A stretch of DNA of 64,000 bases, taken from NCBI RefSeq assembly GCF_009905215.1, contig NZ_CP047593.1, positions 3,662,900 through 3,726,899 of the forward strand, written 5' to 3'. Under the pieces are notes generated by a model. That model made no database searches, had not been told where the DNA came from, and was given only the letters and a program-made list of their open reading frames with translations. The position numbers and the translations under genes were made by a program. Origin of the DNA: Tichowtungia aerotolerans. Its GTDB lineage: Bacteria > Verrucomicrobiota > Kiritimatiellia > Kiritimatiellales > Tichowtungiaceae. This document shows positions 44,136 to 52,623 of the stretch, piece by piece; position 1 is the first letter of the stretch, and the number at the start of each line of letters is the position of its first letter.

Positions 44136-47100
44136 CTAAGCATGAACCTCTTCGAGTTTTTCCTGCCCGTTCTCAGCAGCAAGGTCTTCAGGAGCCGTTT
44201 CGCTTTCCTCCCTGAACTCCACCGGCAAAGAGAAACTCAGCCGCTTTGTCAGCTCTGAAGGTTCCTGGAGGCACAGAGTTCCGCCGAGCAGTTCTGCATA
44301 GCGGCGAGTCAAAGAAAGACGCAATTCCTCTTCGTTCATTTCGCGAGTCGGCTTTTCCTCACTATTGGAATCAAACAGCCCCCCGGTCACTGCGGCATCC
44401 TGGTCTAGACTGCTGTACACCAGAAGGAACTCCATTTTCTTATGATGCTCGTCGAGATTCTCGCATGTTACATGCAGTCCGACCCGCCCCTTCCCGTCCG
44501 TTTTTTCGAGTGCATGGTCAAAGAGAGAGTCCAATACCTGTCGGATCCCGGCCGGATCAATACAAACTGTCGGCGGGAGACTGCTCGAACGGCTCAGGGC
44601 AAAAAACAGCCTTCTCTCTTTTGCTTTTTCAGTAAATTCGTCGGTCAGTCCGGTTAAAAATGTATTCAGGACAAAAGGCTCCGGCTGCAGGTGAATTCCA
44701 CCGTTTTCGAGCTGAAAAAGCTCCTGCTGATAGTTGAGCATCGACTGCAATCGCTGCCCGCAGCGGTTGATTTTCTTTAAACGGGTCCGCAGTCCGCTCG
44801 GCAGGTCATCATCATCATCAAGAACCGCTGCAGACAACTGTACGACTGGTTCCAGAGGTGCAGTTAAGTCTTCAGCAAAATCATAGACCTTACGCCCGCT
44901 GGCTTCGATCGTCTTACGCAACCGCTCTGCTTCCTGCGTGACGATTCGACGCGCATCCGCCTCCTGCACCGTCATTCTTTCCTGACGGGACAGTTTATGA
45001 CGTATAGAATCAATCTCCGACTGAAGTTCTTCTTCCCGCTCCTGCAAGGACTGCTGAGCCCGACGATTTTCCTGCATCTCCTCTTTAAACAAACTGATTC
45101 GGTGAGCAAGGCCGTCTTTTTCCAGCTTCACCATCCCTTCGAGTTCTTCCTTTGCCTTCTGCAATGAAGAGACCTCGGCCGTCCGTTTTTCCAGCGTTTC
45201 CTGAGTCTGAATCAACTGAGCAGACAGCTCTGCCTGTTCCGCTTTGATTTGATCTTCGTGTTCATGCTGACGTTTAAGTTTTTCCTTCAGCTCACGAGTA
45301 CGCTGCTGAATCTGCTCTTCAACCGCATCCCGCTCTTGAGCGGCAGCCTCACGGGTTTCCGCAATCTGATTTTCCAGATCAATCCGTTGGTCAGCAGCGT
45401 TGGCCAGTTCGCGAGTGCGCTGTTCAACGATTACCTCCAGCTCTTCTACTCGCTGCTGCAGTTCAGCTTCAGTGCGCCGCAACGTTTTTTCTGTGTCGCG
45501 GCTGGCGGCCTTGACATCGTTAAACTGTTTGACCTGTTCCGCCAATCGGTTCTTTTCCTGAACAACAGCCTCTTCCATACGCCGGCGGGTTTCGAGCAGT
45601 GCCTGCTCCTGCTGTTTGCGTGCAGCAACGGCGGCATCGAGCTCAGCTGTTCGCTCTGCAAGTGATGACTCCAGTTCAGCCAGCTGATGACTTGATTCTG
45701 TCTGCGCCGCCTTCAGCTGTTTTTCGCGCTCACGCAGCTCATTCAGTTCATTTGCAAGCGCCACTGTTTTCTGCTCAATCTGAACCTGATAGGTTTCACG
45801 GCCGGCCGCCGCCTCCTTACGGAGCTCTTCCAGCTCACGTTCCAAAGAACTGCGCTCCGATGCCGACTGTTCCAGTTCCTTGACCTGCTGAGCAATCCGT
45901 TCTTCGAGATCACTGCGAACCTGAAGTAACTCATCCTCCCGCGACCGCCATTCGGAAATTCTGGACTCAAGCTCTCCGGATCTGTCCTCAAGAGTTAACG
46001 ATACCTCTGCGAGGTTTTTACCCAACCGTTCACATTCTGCGGTCAGCTCATCTTCATGAGCAGTCCGCGCCTGCAGTTCTGATTTCAAACCATCGATTGT
46101 CTGCGTAAATTCAGCCTCAATGCGACCCCGTTCCTCAGCAAATTCATCGCGGGTTTTCTTCAGCAGCTCATCCAGCTGGCCACTCTGCTCAGATTCCCGC
46201 CCCAGTTTTTCCTGAAGATTTTTGAGCTCTTCCTCCATCTGCCGGCGGGTTTCCTGCAGAGACTGTTCCTGCTCCTTGTGTGCCGCAACAGCAGCTTCCA
46301 ATTCGGCGGTGCGTTCCTCCAGAGCACTGTTCAGCTCTTCCAGATGCCGGTTGTTTTCTTCCTGAGCGGCTTCCAGCTCCTGTGCACGTTCTTTCAGGCG
46401 GTTCACTTCCTGTTTCAGCGGAGCGGTCTGCTGCTCAATCCGAACCTGATACGTTTCACGTCCGGCAGCGGCTTCCTTACGCAATGCCTTCAGCTCGCTT
46501 TCCAGAGCCGTACGTTCTGATGCCGCCTTTTCAATCTGCTGCCGTTGTTCTTCGACACGCTCTTCCAGTTCACCGCGGACCTTCAACAGCTCGTGCTCTC
46601 TGGCCTTCCATTCCGAACTGCTGGACTCCAGCTCCATGGAGCGCTCCTGCAACGATTTTTTGATCTCAGCAAGACTGCTGTTCAGTTTAGCACATTCAGC
46701 AGTCAACTCCTCTTCCCGGGCGCGTCGAGCCTCCAGTTCCTCGGTCAAACCGGCGATTTTCTGACCGGTTTCCGACTCGAAACGCATCCGCTCCGCGGCA
46801 AATTCTTCGCGGGTCTGCTGCAGCAGAGTATCCAGTTGCTCGCGCTGCCCGGACTCCTGCTGAAGTTCCTCCAACCGCGCTTCGAGTGTTTCTTCCAGCG
46901 CTTCTCTCTGCGTCTCAAGTTCTGAAACGGTCTTATTCAGGGTCTCTTCACGAAGGCGATACGCTTCCAAATCATTTTCAAAATGCTTCACCTTCCCGGC
47001 CAGCGTTTCCTCCATTTTCTCGAGGTCCGCAATCAGTTTATCGCAAAGCTGTCGGGATTCCTCACGCGCGGTACGGGCCGCGGTCACCTGACTTTCCCTC

Positions 47101-49367
47101 TCCGCAATACGATTCCGGAGTTCATCGCATTCAGCACTCAGCTGTTGCTCCAGCGTCCGTTGACGGGTCACATCCATTCCGGTAACAGTAAAGCCATACA
47201 CGTCTTCCCGTTCCTGGATCCGGCAGTTTACGGTCAGGAATGTCCCTCCTGCTGTCGCCAAACGGTATTCATAATCTTTCTTCCGCTCAGAAGCATTTTC
47301 CGAGAAGGCGTTTTTGAGCAGATCCCGATCGTCTTTACAGACCAGGGTTTTAACATATGAGTGTCCCACCACCGCTGATTCATCCATTCCAAGAAGTTCC
47401 AGCAATGCATCATTGGCAGAACGAACCACTCCTGAAGGATCAACTGTCGCCACAAGCATCGACGCATTGCGCAGAATTCCAGCCTGCAGATCCCGCTGCT
47501 TCTCAAGCTCCGCCTCAACGGCCTTGCGGGGTGCTGCATCACTGTAGATCCCAATCATCCGTTCCGAACCGCCAAAGGATCCTGTAGTGACCCCGAGATC
47601 AGTAAACACAACCGACCGGTCCTTACGAACACAGGACAATGCATTGTCAAAACGCTGAGAATTCTCTGCACGCACCGCCCACTCTGCTAAAACCTGGCGA
47701 CGTGATCCCGGCGAGTGCAGATCACCTACTGTAAGGCGGGGTATCTCATCTGCAGTATAGCCAAACAGATCACAGAAAGCCGGATTGGCATACGAAATCC
47801 GTTTCGACGATGCATCGGCCATCATCATTCCAAACGGATTATTCTCAACCAGACCTCGGAAACAGGATTCAGACTGCTGCAGTTCCTGTTCACGGCGGGT
47901 ACGATCCGTCACATCGATCGTAATCCCTACAACGCCCTCCACCACACCGTCGTCACTCAACAGCGGATTTTCAATAGTTTCAACCCATTCTGTCCCATCC
48001 GATCCCGGCTTGGAATCCACTTTACGACAGAGCTCACCGTTCTTCATCGCCTGAATACCGATTTCATTTGCATCGCGTGAAACAGCAGGAAGCACTTCGA
48101 AGATGGTTTTGTCCATCCAGTCCGCAACCGGAACGCCAGTACGCTCTTCAAAACCACGGCTGACATACTGATAGCGGCAGCGGGAGTCTTTGATAAACAC
48201 ATCTCCGGGCAACGTGTTCAGAATACGCTGAAAAAAGGCCAACTGCTGGTCAAACTGTTCTTTGTCGCGCTTCTGCTCGCTGATGTCATACTGTGCCCCC
48301 ATAATGCAGACCAGCTTTCCATCCTCCACTATTCCCCAGGCATCATTATGCAAATAGAGCGGTGTACCGCGATGATTGGAGCAAACCCGTTCTTCGTCCT
48401 GTACGCTCAAGCCGCCCTCTAAAAACTTCTGAATATCATCGGGATTTTCAAACAGGCCGCATCCGCCTGGCAGATCTTTCAGTGCGGTTCCAGTCAGTTC
48501 TTCGACGGATCGACCGCAAAACTCAGCCAGTCCGCGGTTACAGGTTACCAGCTTCATCTGCCGGTGAATCCGGTCGGCCACTTTTTCAGCCGGCTGGTCC
48601 ATCACAATCGGCTCATCGGGGCGCAATTCATAAAAACTGCCCACAGTCCGGCACATGAATTCGCTGCGCTGTTCTGAAGCATGAGCCTGCTGACACCTCA
48701 GCTCCTGAGCGCTTACATCCACCAGAAGCCCAAAATAGCCAAGAACTGACTGATCTTTATCGCGAATCACAGAACCGCGTTCTGCAACATATACAATGCT
48801 TCTATCCTGCCTTTGCAGCCGATACCCCGACTGATACGGCAATTCAACAGAAACAAAACTCCGCCACTCTTCTCCGACCCGCTCCCGATCTTCCGGGTGA
48901 ACCGCACTAATCAATCCGGATTCCAGAATCTGCTGTTTAGAACGCCCGCACAGCGCTTCCATCGCCTGATTGATATAGATGCACTCGCCGGCATCGTTCA
49001 GTTTGAAAACTGCAGCGCCGCACTCGTCCAGCATACGGCTGTGTGACTCCAGCGTGTCCGCAAACCGGTTCGTCATTTGAGTCAATTCCTGGTTGGTGTG
49101 ATCCAGTTCCGGCAACAGATCCTCGCACTTTTGAGAAAACGAAAGAAACTGTCGCCGATATTTGAGCAATAGAAAAATACTCAACGCCAGCAAAAGAAGC
49201 AGTCCTATGACCCCGCAGATCAATCCAATCTGCAGCGTGGAAATGCGTCCCGAATCCGCAGGAATCTCCAACAAGGAATCCTGAGCAACTGCTGTTGATG
49301 AAATAAAAAACGGAACAAAAACGGCGGCTCGCCGGATCACGCCCCCGCAGTGTTGAATGATTTGCAT
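44136..49367 (-). CDS. Giant multi-PAS, long coiled-coil membrane protein ending in a degenerate histidine-kinase module
   Basis: A 1743-residue protein. Signal-like segment at about 1-28, one membrane helix at about 42-68 (GLICGVIGLLLLLALSIFLL), then about five PAS domains to residue 730 (for example VFKLNDAGECIYINQAMEAL and FGMMMADASSKRISYANPAF). From about 740 to 1470 it is one continuous Glu/Arg/Leu coiled coil, with a 660-base (220-residue) internal duplication visible in the DNA. The end (about 1480-1743) has the shape of a histidine-kinase core. However, the H-box reads AEDLTAPLEP (Glu where His is expected), the N-box is DSLFDHALEKT without the key Asn, and no DXGXG box is seen. Start ATG 49367 follows GAGAGGGG. 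It is likely a non-catalytic sensor or scaffold. Confidence 0.85.
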   Translation of the reverse strand: MQIIQHCGGVIRRAAVFVPFFISSTAVAQDSLLEIPADSGRISTLQIGLICGVIGLLLLLALSIFLLLKYRRQFLSFSQKCEDLLPELDHTNQELTQMTNRFADTLESHSRMLDECGAAVFKLNDAGECIYINQAMEALCGRSKQQILESGLISAVHPEDRERVGEEWRSFVSVELPYQSGYRLQRQDRSIVYVAERGSVIRDKDQSVLGYFGLLVDVSAQELRCQQAHASEQRSEFMCRTVGSFYELRPDEPIVMDQPAEKVADRIHRQMKLVTCNRGLAEFCGRSVEELTGTALKDLPGGCGLFENPDDIQKFLEGGLSVQDEERVCSNHRGTPLYLHNDAWGIVEDGKLVCIMGAQYDISEQKRDKEQFDQQLAFFQRILNTLPGDVFIKDSRCRYQYVSRGFEERTGVPVADWMDKTIFEVLPAVSRDANEIGIQAMKNGELCRKVDSKPGSDGTEWVETIENPLLSDDGVVEGVVGITIDVTDRTRREQELQQSESCFRGLVENNPFGMMMADASSKRISYANPAFCDLFGYTADEIPRLTVGDLHSPGSRRQVLAEWAVRAENSQRFDNALSCVRKDRSVVFTDLGVTTGSFGGSERMIGIYSDAAPRKAVEAELEKQRDLQAGILRNASMLVATVDPSGVVRSANDALLELLGMDESAVVGHSYVKTLVCKDDRDLLKNAFSENASERKKDYEYRLATAGGTFLTVNCRIQEREDVYGFTVTGMDVTRQRTLEQQLSAECDELRNRIAERESQVTAARTAREESRQLCDKLIADLEKMEETLAGKVKHFENDLEAYRLREETLNKTVSELETQREALEETLEARLEELQQESGQREQLDTLLQQTREEFAAERMRFESETGQKIAGLTEELEARRAREEELTAECAKLNSSLAEIKKSLQERSMELESSSSEWKAREHELLKVRGELEERVEEQRQQIEKAASERTALESELKALRKEAAAGRETYQVRIEQQTAPLKQEVNRLKERAQELEAAQEENNRHLEELNSALEERTAELEAAVAAHKEQEQSLQETRRQMEEELKNLQEKLGRESEQSGQLDELLKKTRDEFAEERGRIEAEFTQTIDGLKSELQARTAHEDELTAECERLGKNLAEVSLTLEDRSGELESRISEWRSREDELLQVRSDLEERIAQQVKELEQSASERSSLERELEELRKEAAAGRETYQVQIEQKTVALANELNELREREKQLKAAQTESSHQLAELESSLAERTAELDAAVAARKQQEQALLETRRRMEEAVVQEKNRLAEQVKQFNDVKAASRDTEKTLRRTEAELQQRVEELEVIVEQRTRELANAADQRIDLENQIAETREAAAQERDAVEEQIQQRTRELKEKLKRQHEHEDQIKAEQAELSAQLIQTQETLEKRTAEVSSLQKAKEELEGMVKLEKDGLAHRISLFKEEMQENRRAQQSLQEREEELQSEIDSIRHKLSRQERMTVQEADARRIVTQEAERLRKTIEASGRKVYDFAEDLTAPLEPVVQLSAAVLDDDDDLPSGLRTRLKKINRCGQRLQSMLNYQQELFQLENGGIHLQPEPFVLNTFLTGLTDEFTEKAKERRLFFALSRSSSLPPTVCIDPAGIRQVLDSLFDHALEKTDGKGRVGLHVTCENLDEHHKKMEFLLVYSSLDQDAAVTGGLFDSNSEEKPTREMNEEELRLSLTRRYAELLGGTLCLQEPSELTKRLSFSLPVEFREESETAPEDLAAENGQEKLEEVHA

Positions 49368-49595
49368 GAGACCCCTCTCAACCTGTCTGTTTCCCAAAAT
49401 AACGAAGAAGACAGATTAAAAAGCATTTCACATGCCATCCTGTGTGCAGTTCGCGCAAACAGATACACAAACACGCCCGCACCGCCCCTCCTGGCGCGGC
49501 ACGTACGGGCATTGAAAAATCTCAGAGATGAACTACTTAGTTTCGCCCATCAACCTGGCAACGGTCAGCGCCGTGGCATCCGCAGACGGCCTTTG

Positions 49596-50321
49596 TCAAA
49601 GAATTGAAAAATCGCAGACAATCGGCAGATGGTCGGAATAAAGAACTTTGGGCATCCAACAGCGCTCAACCTCAATTCCAGGGCTGTGGAAAATAAAATC
49701 CAGATGCCGCTTGGGCTTCCAGCTCGGGAACGTCGGCGAATTCGCCGCATGGGCGTTTTTCATCTGCGTGGCGGCGAGAAACAGCCGCACCTCCTGCTCG
49801 CCCCAAAGCGCGTTGAAATCACCGGCCACAACACACGGTTTATCAATCTCTTTGATCAGTTCGTAGAGATCTCCCAGCTGGCGGTGACGCAACCGCGATC
49901 CCAGCGGAAGATGGATCAGGAAAAAGACCACATCATCCATCTCAAGCTCGATCACCAGACGCTTCATGCCGCGGTCGAAATAGTGAAATTTTTCCTGATG
50001 CCCACTATCGCGAACAATAAAAGCGTTTCCCTGCTGATTTAAAACCGGAAGACGATTGCTGAATGAATCTTTACCGTATTTGGATCGATACACATGATAA
50101 TGCCCAAGCTTCTTCGCCAAGGTCTCAGCCTGATTGGTTTTGCGCGTGCGGTACGAACCCGCATCCACCTCTACCAGTCCTGCCACATCCGGATTCAGTT
50201 CGTGCAGGAAACCACTGATCTCTTCCAGCGTCTTTCCATTACGGCCCAAGTATCCCTGAAGCGGAAACTGGATCTTCCCGCCGCCGGTGCCGTATCGAAT
50301 GTTGTATAAAACAAACCTCAT
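49596..50321 (-). CDS. Endonuclease/exonuclease/phosphatase family protein
   Basis: A 241-residue metal-dependent phosphodiesterase or nuclease. The family motifs are visible: MRFVLYNIRYG (Asn), DVAGLVEVDAGS (metal Glu), FFLIHLPLG, CVVAGDFNALWGE (Asp-Phe-Asn), HLDFIFHS and LYSDHLPIVCDF (catalytic Asp-His). There is no signal peptide. Its ATG overlaps the murC stop by four bases (ATGA), so it is coupled to cell-wall genes. The substrate is unknown: DNA, RNA, a phospholipid or an inositol phosphate are all possible. Confidence 0.88.
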   Translation of the reverse strand: MRFVLYNIRYGTGGGKIQFPLQGYLGRNGKTLEEISGFLHELNPDVAGLVEVDAGSYRTRKTNQAETLAKKLGHYHVYRSKYGKDSFSNRLPVLNQQGNAFIVRDSGHQEKFHYFDRGMKRLVIELEMDDVVFFLIHLPLGSRLRHRQLGDLYELIKEIDKPCVVAGDFNALWGEQEVRLFLAATQMKNAHAANSPTFPSWKPKRHLDFIFHSPGIEVERCWMPKVLYSDHLPIVCDFSIL

Positions 50322-51556
50322 GTACGCGCCCAATCTGCCATCTGTTCAATATCGCCCGCGCCGATGATGAGCAGGACATCGCCAGCTCTCAACTCGCTGC
50401 GGATATCCTGCCACGTTTTTTCCAAACATTGGAAAAATTTTATGCGCTTTTTCCAATCATCGGCAAACCGGTTCATCAGGTCTTGAGTCGTACCGCCTTC
50501 CAAAGGCTGCTCAGAGGCCGCGTAAACCGGCAGCAGCCACAGTTTCTCCACCCCTTGGAACGCCGGAGGGAAGTCAGGCCCGAGCGCCCTTGTGCGCGTA
50601 TAGCGGTGCGGCTGAAAAACGCCCAGAAGCCGCTTCGGCTCCAGCGTTTCCAACGCCGTCTGGATCAGCGCCCGAATTTCAGTCGGATGATGCGCATAAT
50701 CGGAAATCACCGTGTAATCACCCTTAAAAACAGTTTCAAAACGCCGTTTCACCGGCTTCAGATTTTTCAGTGCCTGGAAGATGTCCGCCTCGGTTTTCCA
50801 ACCTCTGGACACTTCAATGGCGGCCATGGCATTTAATCGATTGTGACGGCCCGGCAGCGAAAGATTCAGCGATTGAAAAGAATACGGAACTGCTTTCGGG
50901 TTATCTTTGCAGAGCCGGGTCGCAACAGGATCATCGGCACAATATACGATCTTTTCTCTCGTTTGCGCGATGAACTGACGGAAACAGTTCTCGAAGGACT
51001 CGAAACTGTCGTGATGCTCCATGTGGTCGTATTCAATATTGGTAATCACGGCGATGTCGGGATGGTAGTTGGCCACCGTTCCATCCGATTCATCCGCTTC
51101 GACCACCATAATCTGGCCGTCACGCGCAACGCCGTCAAAGCCCGCCACTTCGCCTCCAACGCAAAAGCCGCAATCGAGAATCTGGGCGATCATAGACGTT
51201 GTTGTGGTTTTTCCGTGCGTACCGCTGACCGCAATCGTAAACCGGTCTTTCAACAGTTCCGGCAGCACATCGCCGCGCCAGCTGACCGGCACCGCAGCGG
51301 CCATCACATCAGGATGGGAATCCGGAACTGCGCGGGTTCTGATGATCCATTCGGTTCCAGGCGGCACCTCGTCCAGAACAGAAATCCCTTTCCCCCTGAG
51401 CCATTCGGTCTGGCGATTCTCCTGCGCATCGGAGCCGGAAACGACGTGACCATGCTCCTTAAGCAGAAACGCGAGCCCGGCCATGCCGATCCCGCCGATC
51501 CCGAGCATATGAATCCGGCGCGGCGCGGAAAGCAGACCGGTTATTTCTTTGCACAT
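50318..51556 (-). CDS. murC: UDP-N-acetylmuramate--L-alanine ligase
   Basis: Adds L-Ala to UDP-MurNAc in peptidoglycan precursor synthesis. Seen in 412 residues: HMLGIGGIGMAGLAFLL (UDP-binding Rossmann), P-loop AVSGTHGKTTTTSMIA, EADESDGT, NIEYDHMEHHDS, LPGRHNRLNAMAA, DYAHHPTEIRA, FQPHRYTRT. It is slightly short for MurC but complete. Its start overlaps the murG end by 16 bases, and its stop overlaps the downstream gene. A perfect palindrome with 9-bp arms at 50417-50437 encodes FQCLE. Confidence 0.95.
   Translation of the reverse strand: MCKEITGLLSAPRRIHMLGIGGIGMAGLAFLLKEHGHVVSGSDAQENRQTEWLRGKGISVLDEVPPGTEWIIRTRAVPDSHPDVMAAAVPVSWRGDVLPELLKDRFTIAVSGTHGKTTTTSMIAQILDCGFCVGGEVAGFDGVARDGQIMVVEADESDGTVANYHPDIAVITNIEYDHMEHHDSFESFENCFRQFIAQTREKIVYCADDPVATRLCKDNPKAVPYSFQSLNLSLPGRHNRLNAMAAIEVSRGWKTEADIFQALKNLKPVKRRFETVFKGDYTVISDYAHHPTEIRALIQTALETLEPKRLLGVFQPHRYTRTRALGPDFPPAFQGVEKLWLLPVYAASEQPLEGGTTQDLMNRFADDWKKRIKFFQCLEKTWQDIRSELRAGDVLLIIGAGDIEQMADWART
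50420..50434. repeat. Perfect dispersed palindrome TTCCAA-ACA-TTGGAA, longest arms
   Basis: The arms extend to 9 bp (TTTTTCCAA/TTGGAAAAA, 50417-50437). In murC on the minus strand it encodes FQCLE. Confidence 0.9.
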
Positions 51557-52623
51557 TGCTCCACCGTTTCAGCCAGTTTTTCGGCAGCATTGATTGAATC
51601 TTCGCGCAGCGCGCGGATGCGCATTTTCCCGAGCCGTTCCGGCTCTTCCATTTGTGTTCGAATATAATCAGCCAGCCACTCAACAGTCATTTCGGACTGC
51701 TGCACCACATCGGCAGCCCCCGCTTTTTCCAGCGCACGGGCGTTGGCGGTCTGATGATCGCTCGCCGCATGCGGATACGGGATCAACAGCGCCGGCAGGC
51801 CGAAAATACCGAGCTCTGCGCAGGTCGATGCCCCGGCGCGGCAAATCGCCAGATCAGCGGTTTCATACAAGGCAGCCATCTCCTGTGTAAACGCCAGGAC
51901 GTCTGCATTCATGTCGGCCTCTTCATAGCGCCGCCGAATGTGCGACTCATCAGCGGGACCGGTGAGATGCGTAACGCGCAATGCGTTTTGCGTATCAGGA
52001 GCCAGAAGACAAACCGCTTCGGAAACCATTTCGTTTACAGCATGGGCACCACCGGAACCGCCCATCACCAGCAACCGGAATTCCGGGGCCGAGGTCTTGG
52101 GCTCAGAACGCCTTTTGAACTCCGGCCGAAGCGGCATACCGGTTGTGACCAGATTCAGCCCTTTCAGATGATAGCGGGTTTCCTCAAAGCAAATAGCGAT
52201 GCAGGCGGCCTTTCCGGCCAGCATGCGTACAGCTCGACCGGGAATAGCGTTGGCTTCGTGCAGCACCACCGGAATCCCGCGCAGACGGGCGGCCAGACAG
52301 GGACCAATGGAGGAATAGCTGCCCATTGCCAACACGGCATCGGGACGATGCCGGAACATGGCAATCCAGCAGCGGATTACGGCAAGGACAATCCGGCAGG
52401 CCGTCAGAACAGAACGCATCGGCCCGAACTGGAACCCTTCTGACGGGATCGTGACAACCGGGCCCTTCCAGCCCTGCAGAACGGTGCTTTCCACATGCTT
52501 CCCGGAAAGCCAGAGCGTGACGTGATGACCACGGGAACGCAGCGCGCGGGCGGTTGCCAGGCCCGGGAAAATATGTCCGCCGGTTCCGCCACAGGCGACC
52601 GCAACATGAAGTTTTTCAGCCAT
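51541..52623 (-). CDS. murG: UDP-GlcNAc:lipid I N-acetylglucosaminyltransferase
   Basis: Makes lipid II at the inner face of the cytoplasmic membrane. Seen in 360 residues: the N-terminal glycine loop VAVACGGTGGHIFPGLATARAL, PVVLHEANAIPGRAVR, LLVMGGSGGAHAVNE, and ADLAICRAGASTCAELGIFGLPALLIPYPHAASDHQ. The start at 52623 is set by the homology; it overlaps the folC stop by 8 bases. Order on the minus strand is accD-folC-murG-murC, a compact operon. Confidence 0.96.
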   Translation of the reverse strand: MAEKLHVAVACGGTGGHIFPGLATARALRSRGHHVTLWLSGKHVESTVLQGWKGPVVTIPSEGFQFGPMRSVLTACRIVLAVIRCWIAMFRHRPDAVLAMGSYSSIGPCLAARLRGIPVVLHEANAIPGRAVRMLAGKAACIAICFEETRYHLKGLNLVTTGMPLRPEFKRRSEPKTSAPEFRLLVMGGSGGAHAVNEMVSEAVCLLAPDTQNALRVTHLTGPADESHIRRRYEEADMNADVLAFTQEMAALYETADLAICRAGASTCAELGIFGLPALLIPYPHAASDHQTANARALEKAGAADVVQQSEMTVEWLADYIRTQMEEPERLGKMRIRALREDSINAAEKLAETVEQCAKK

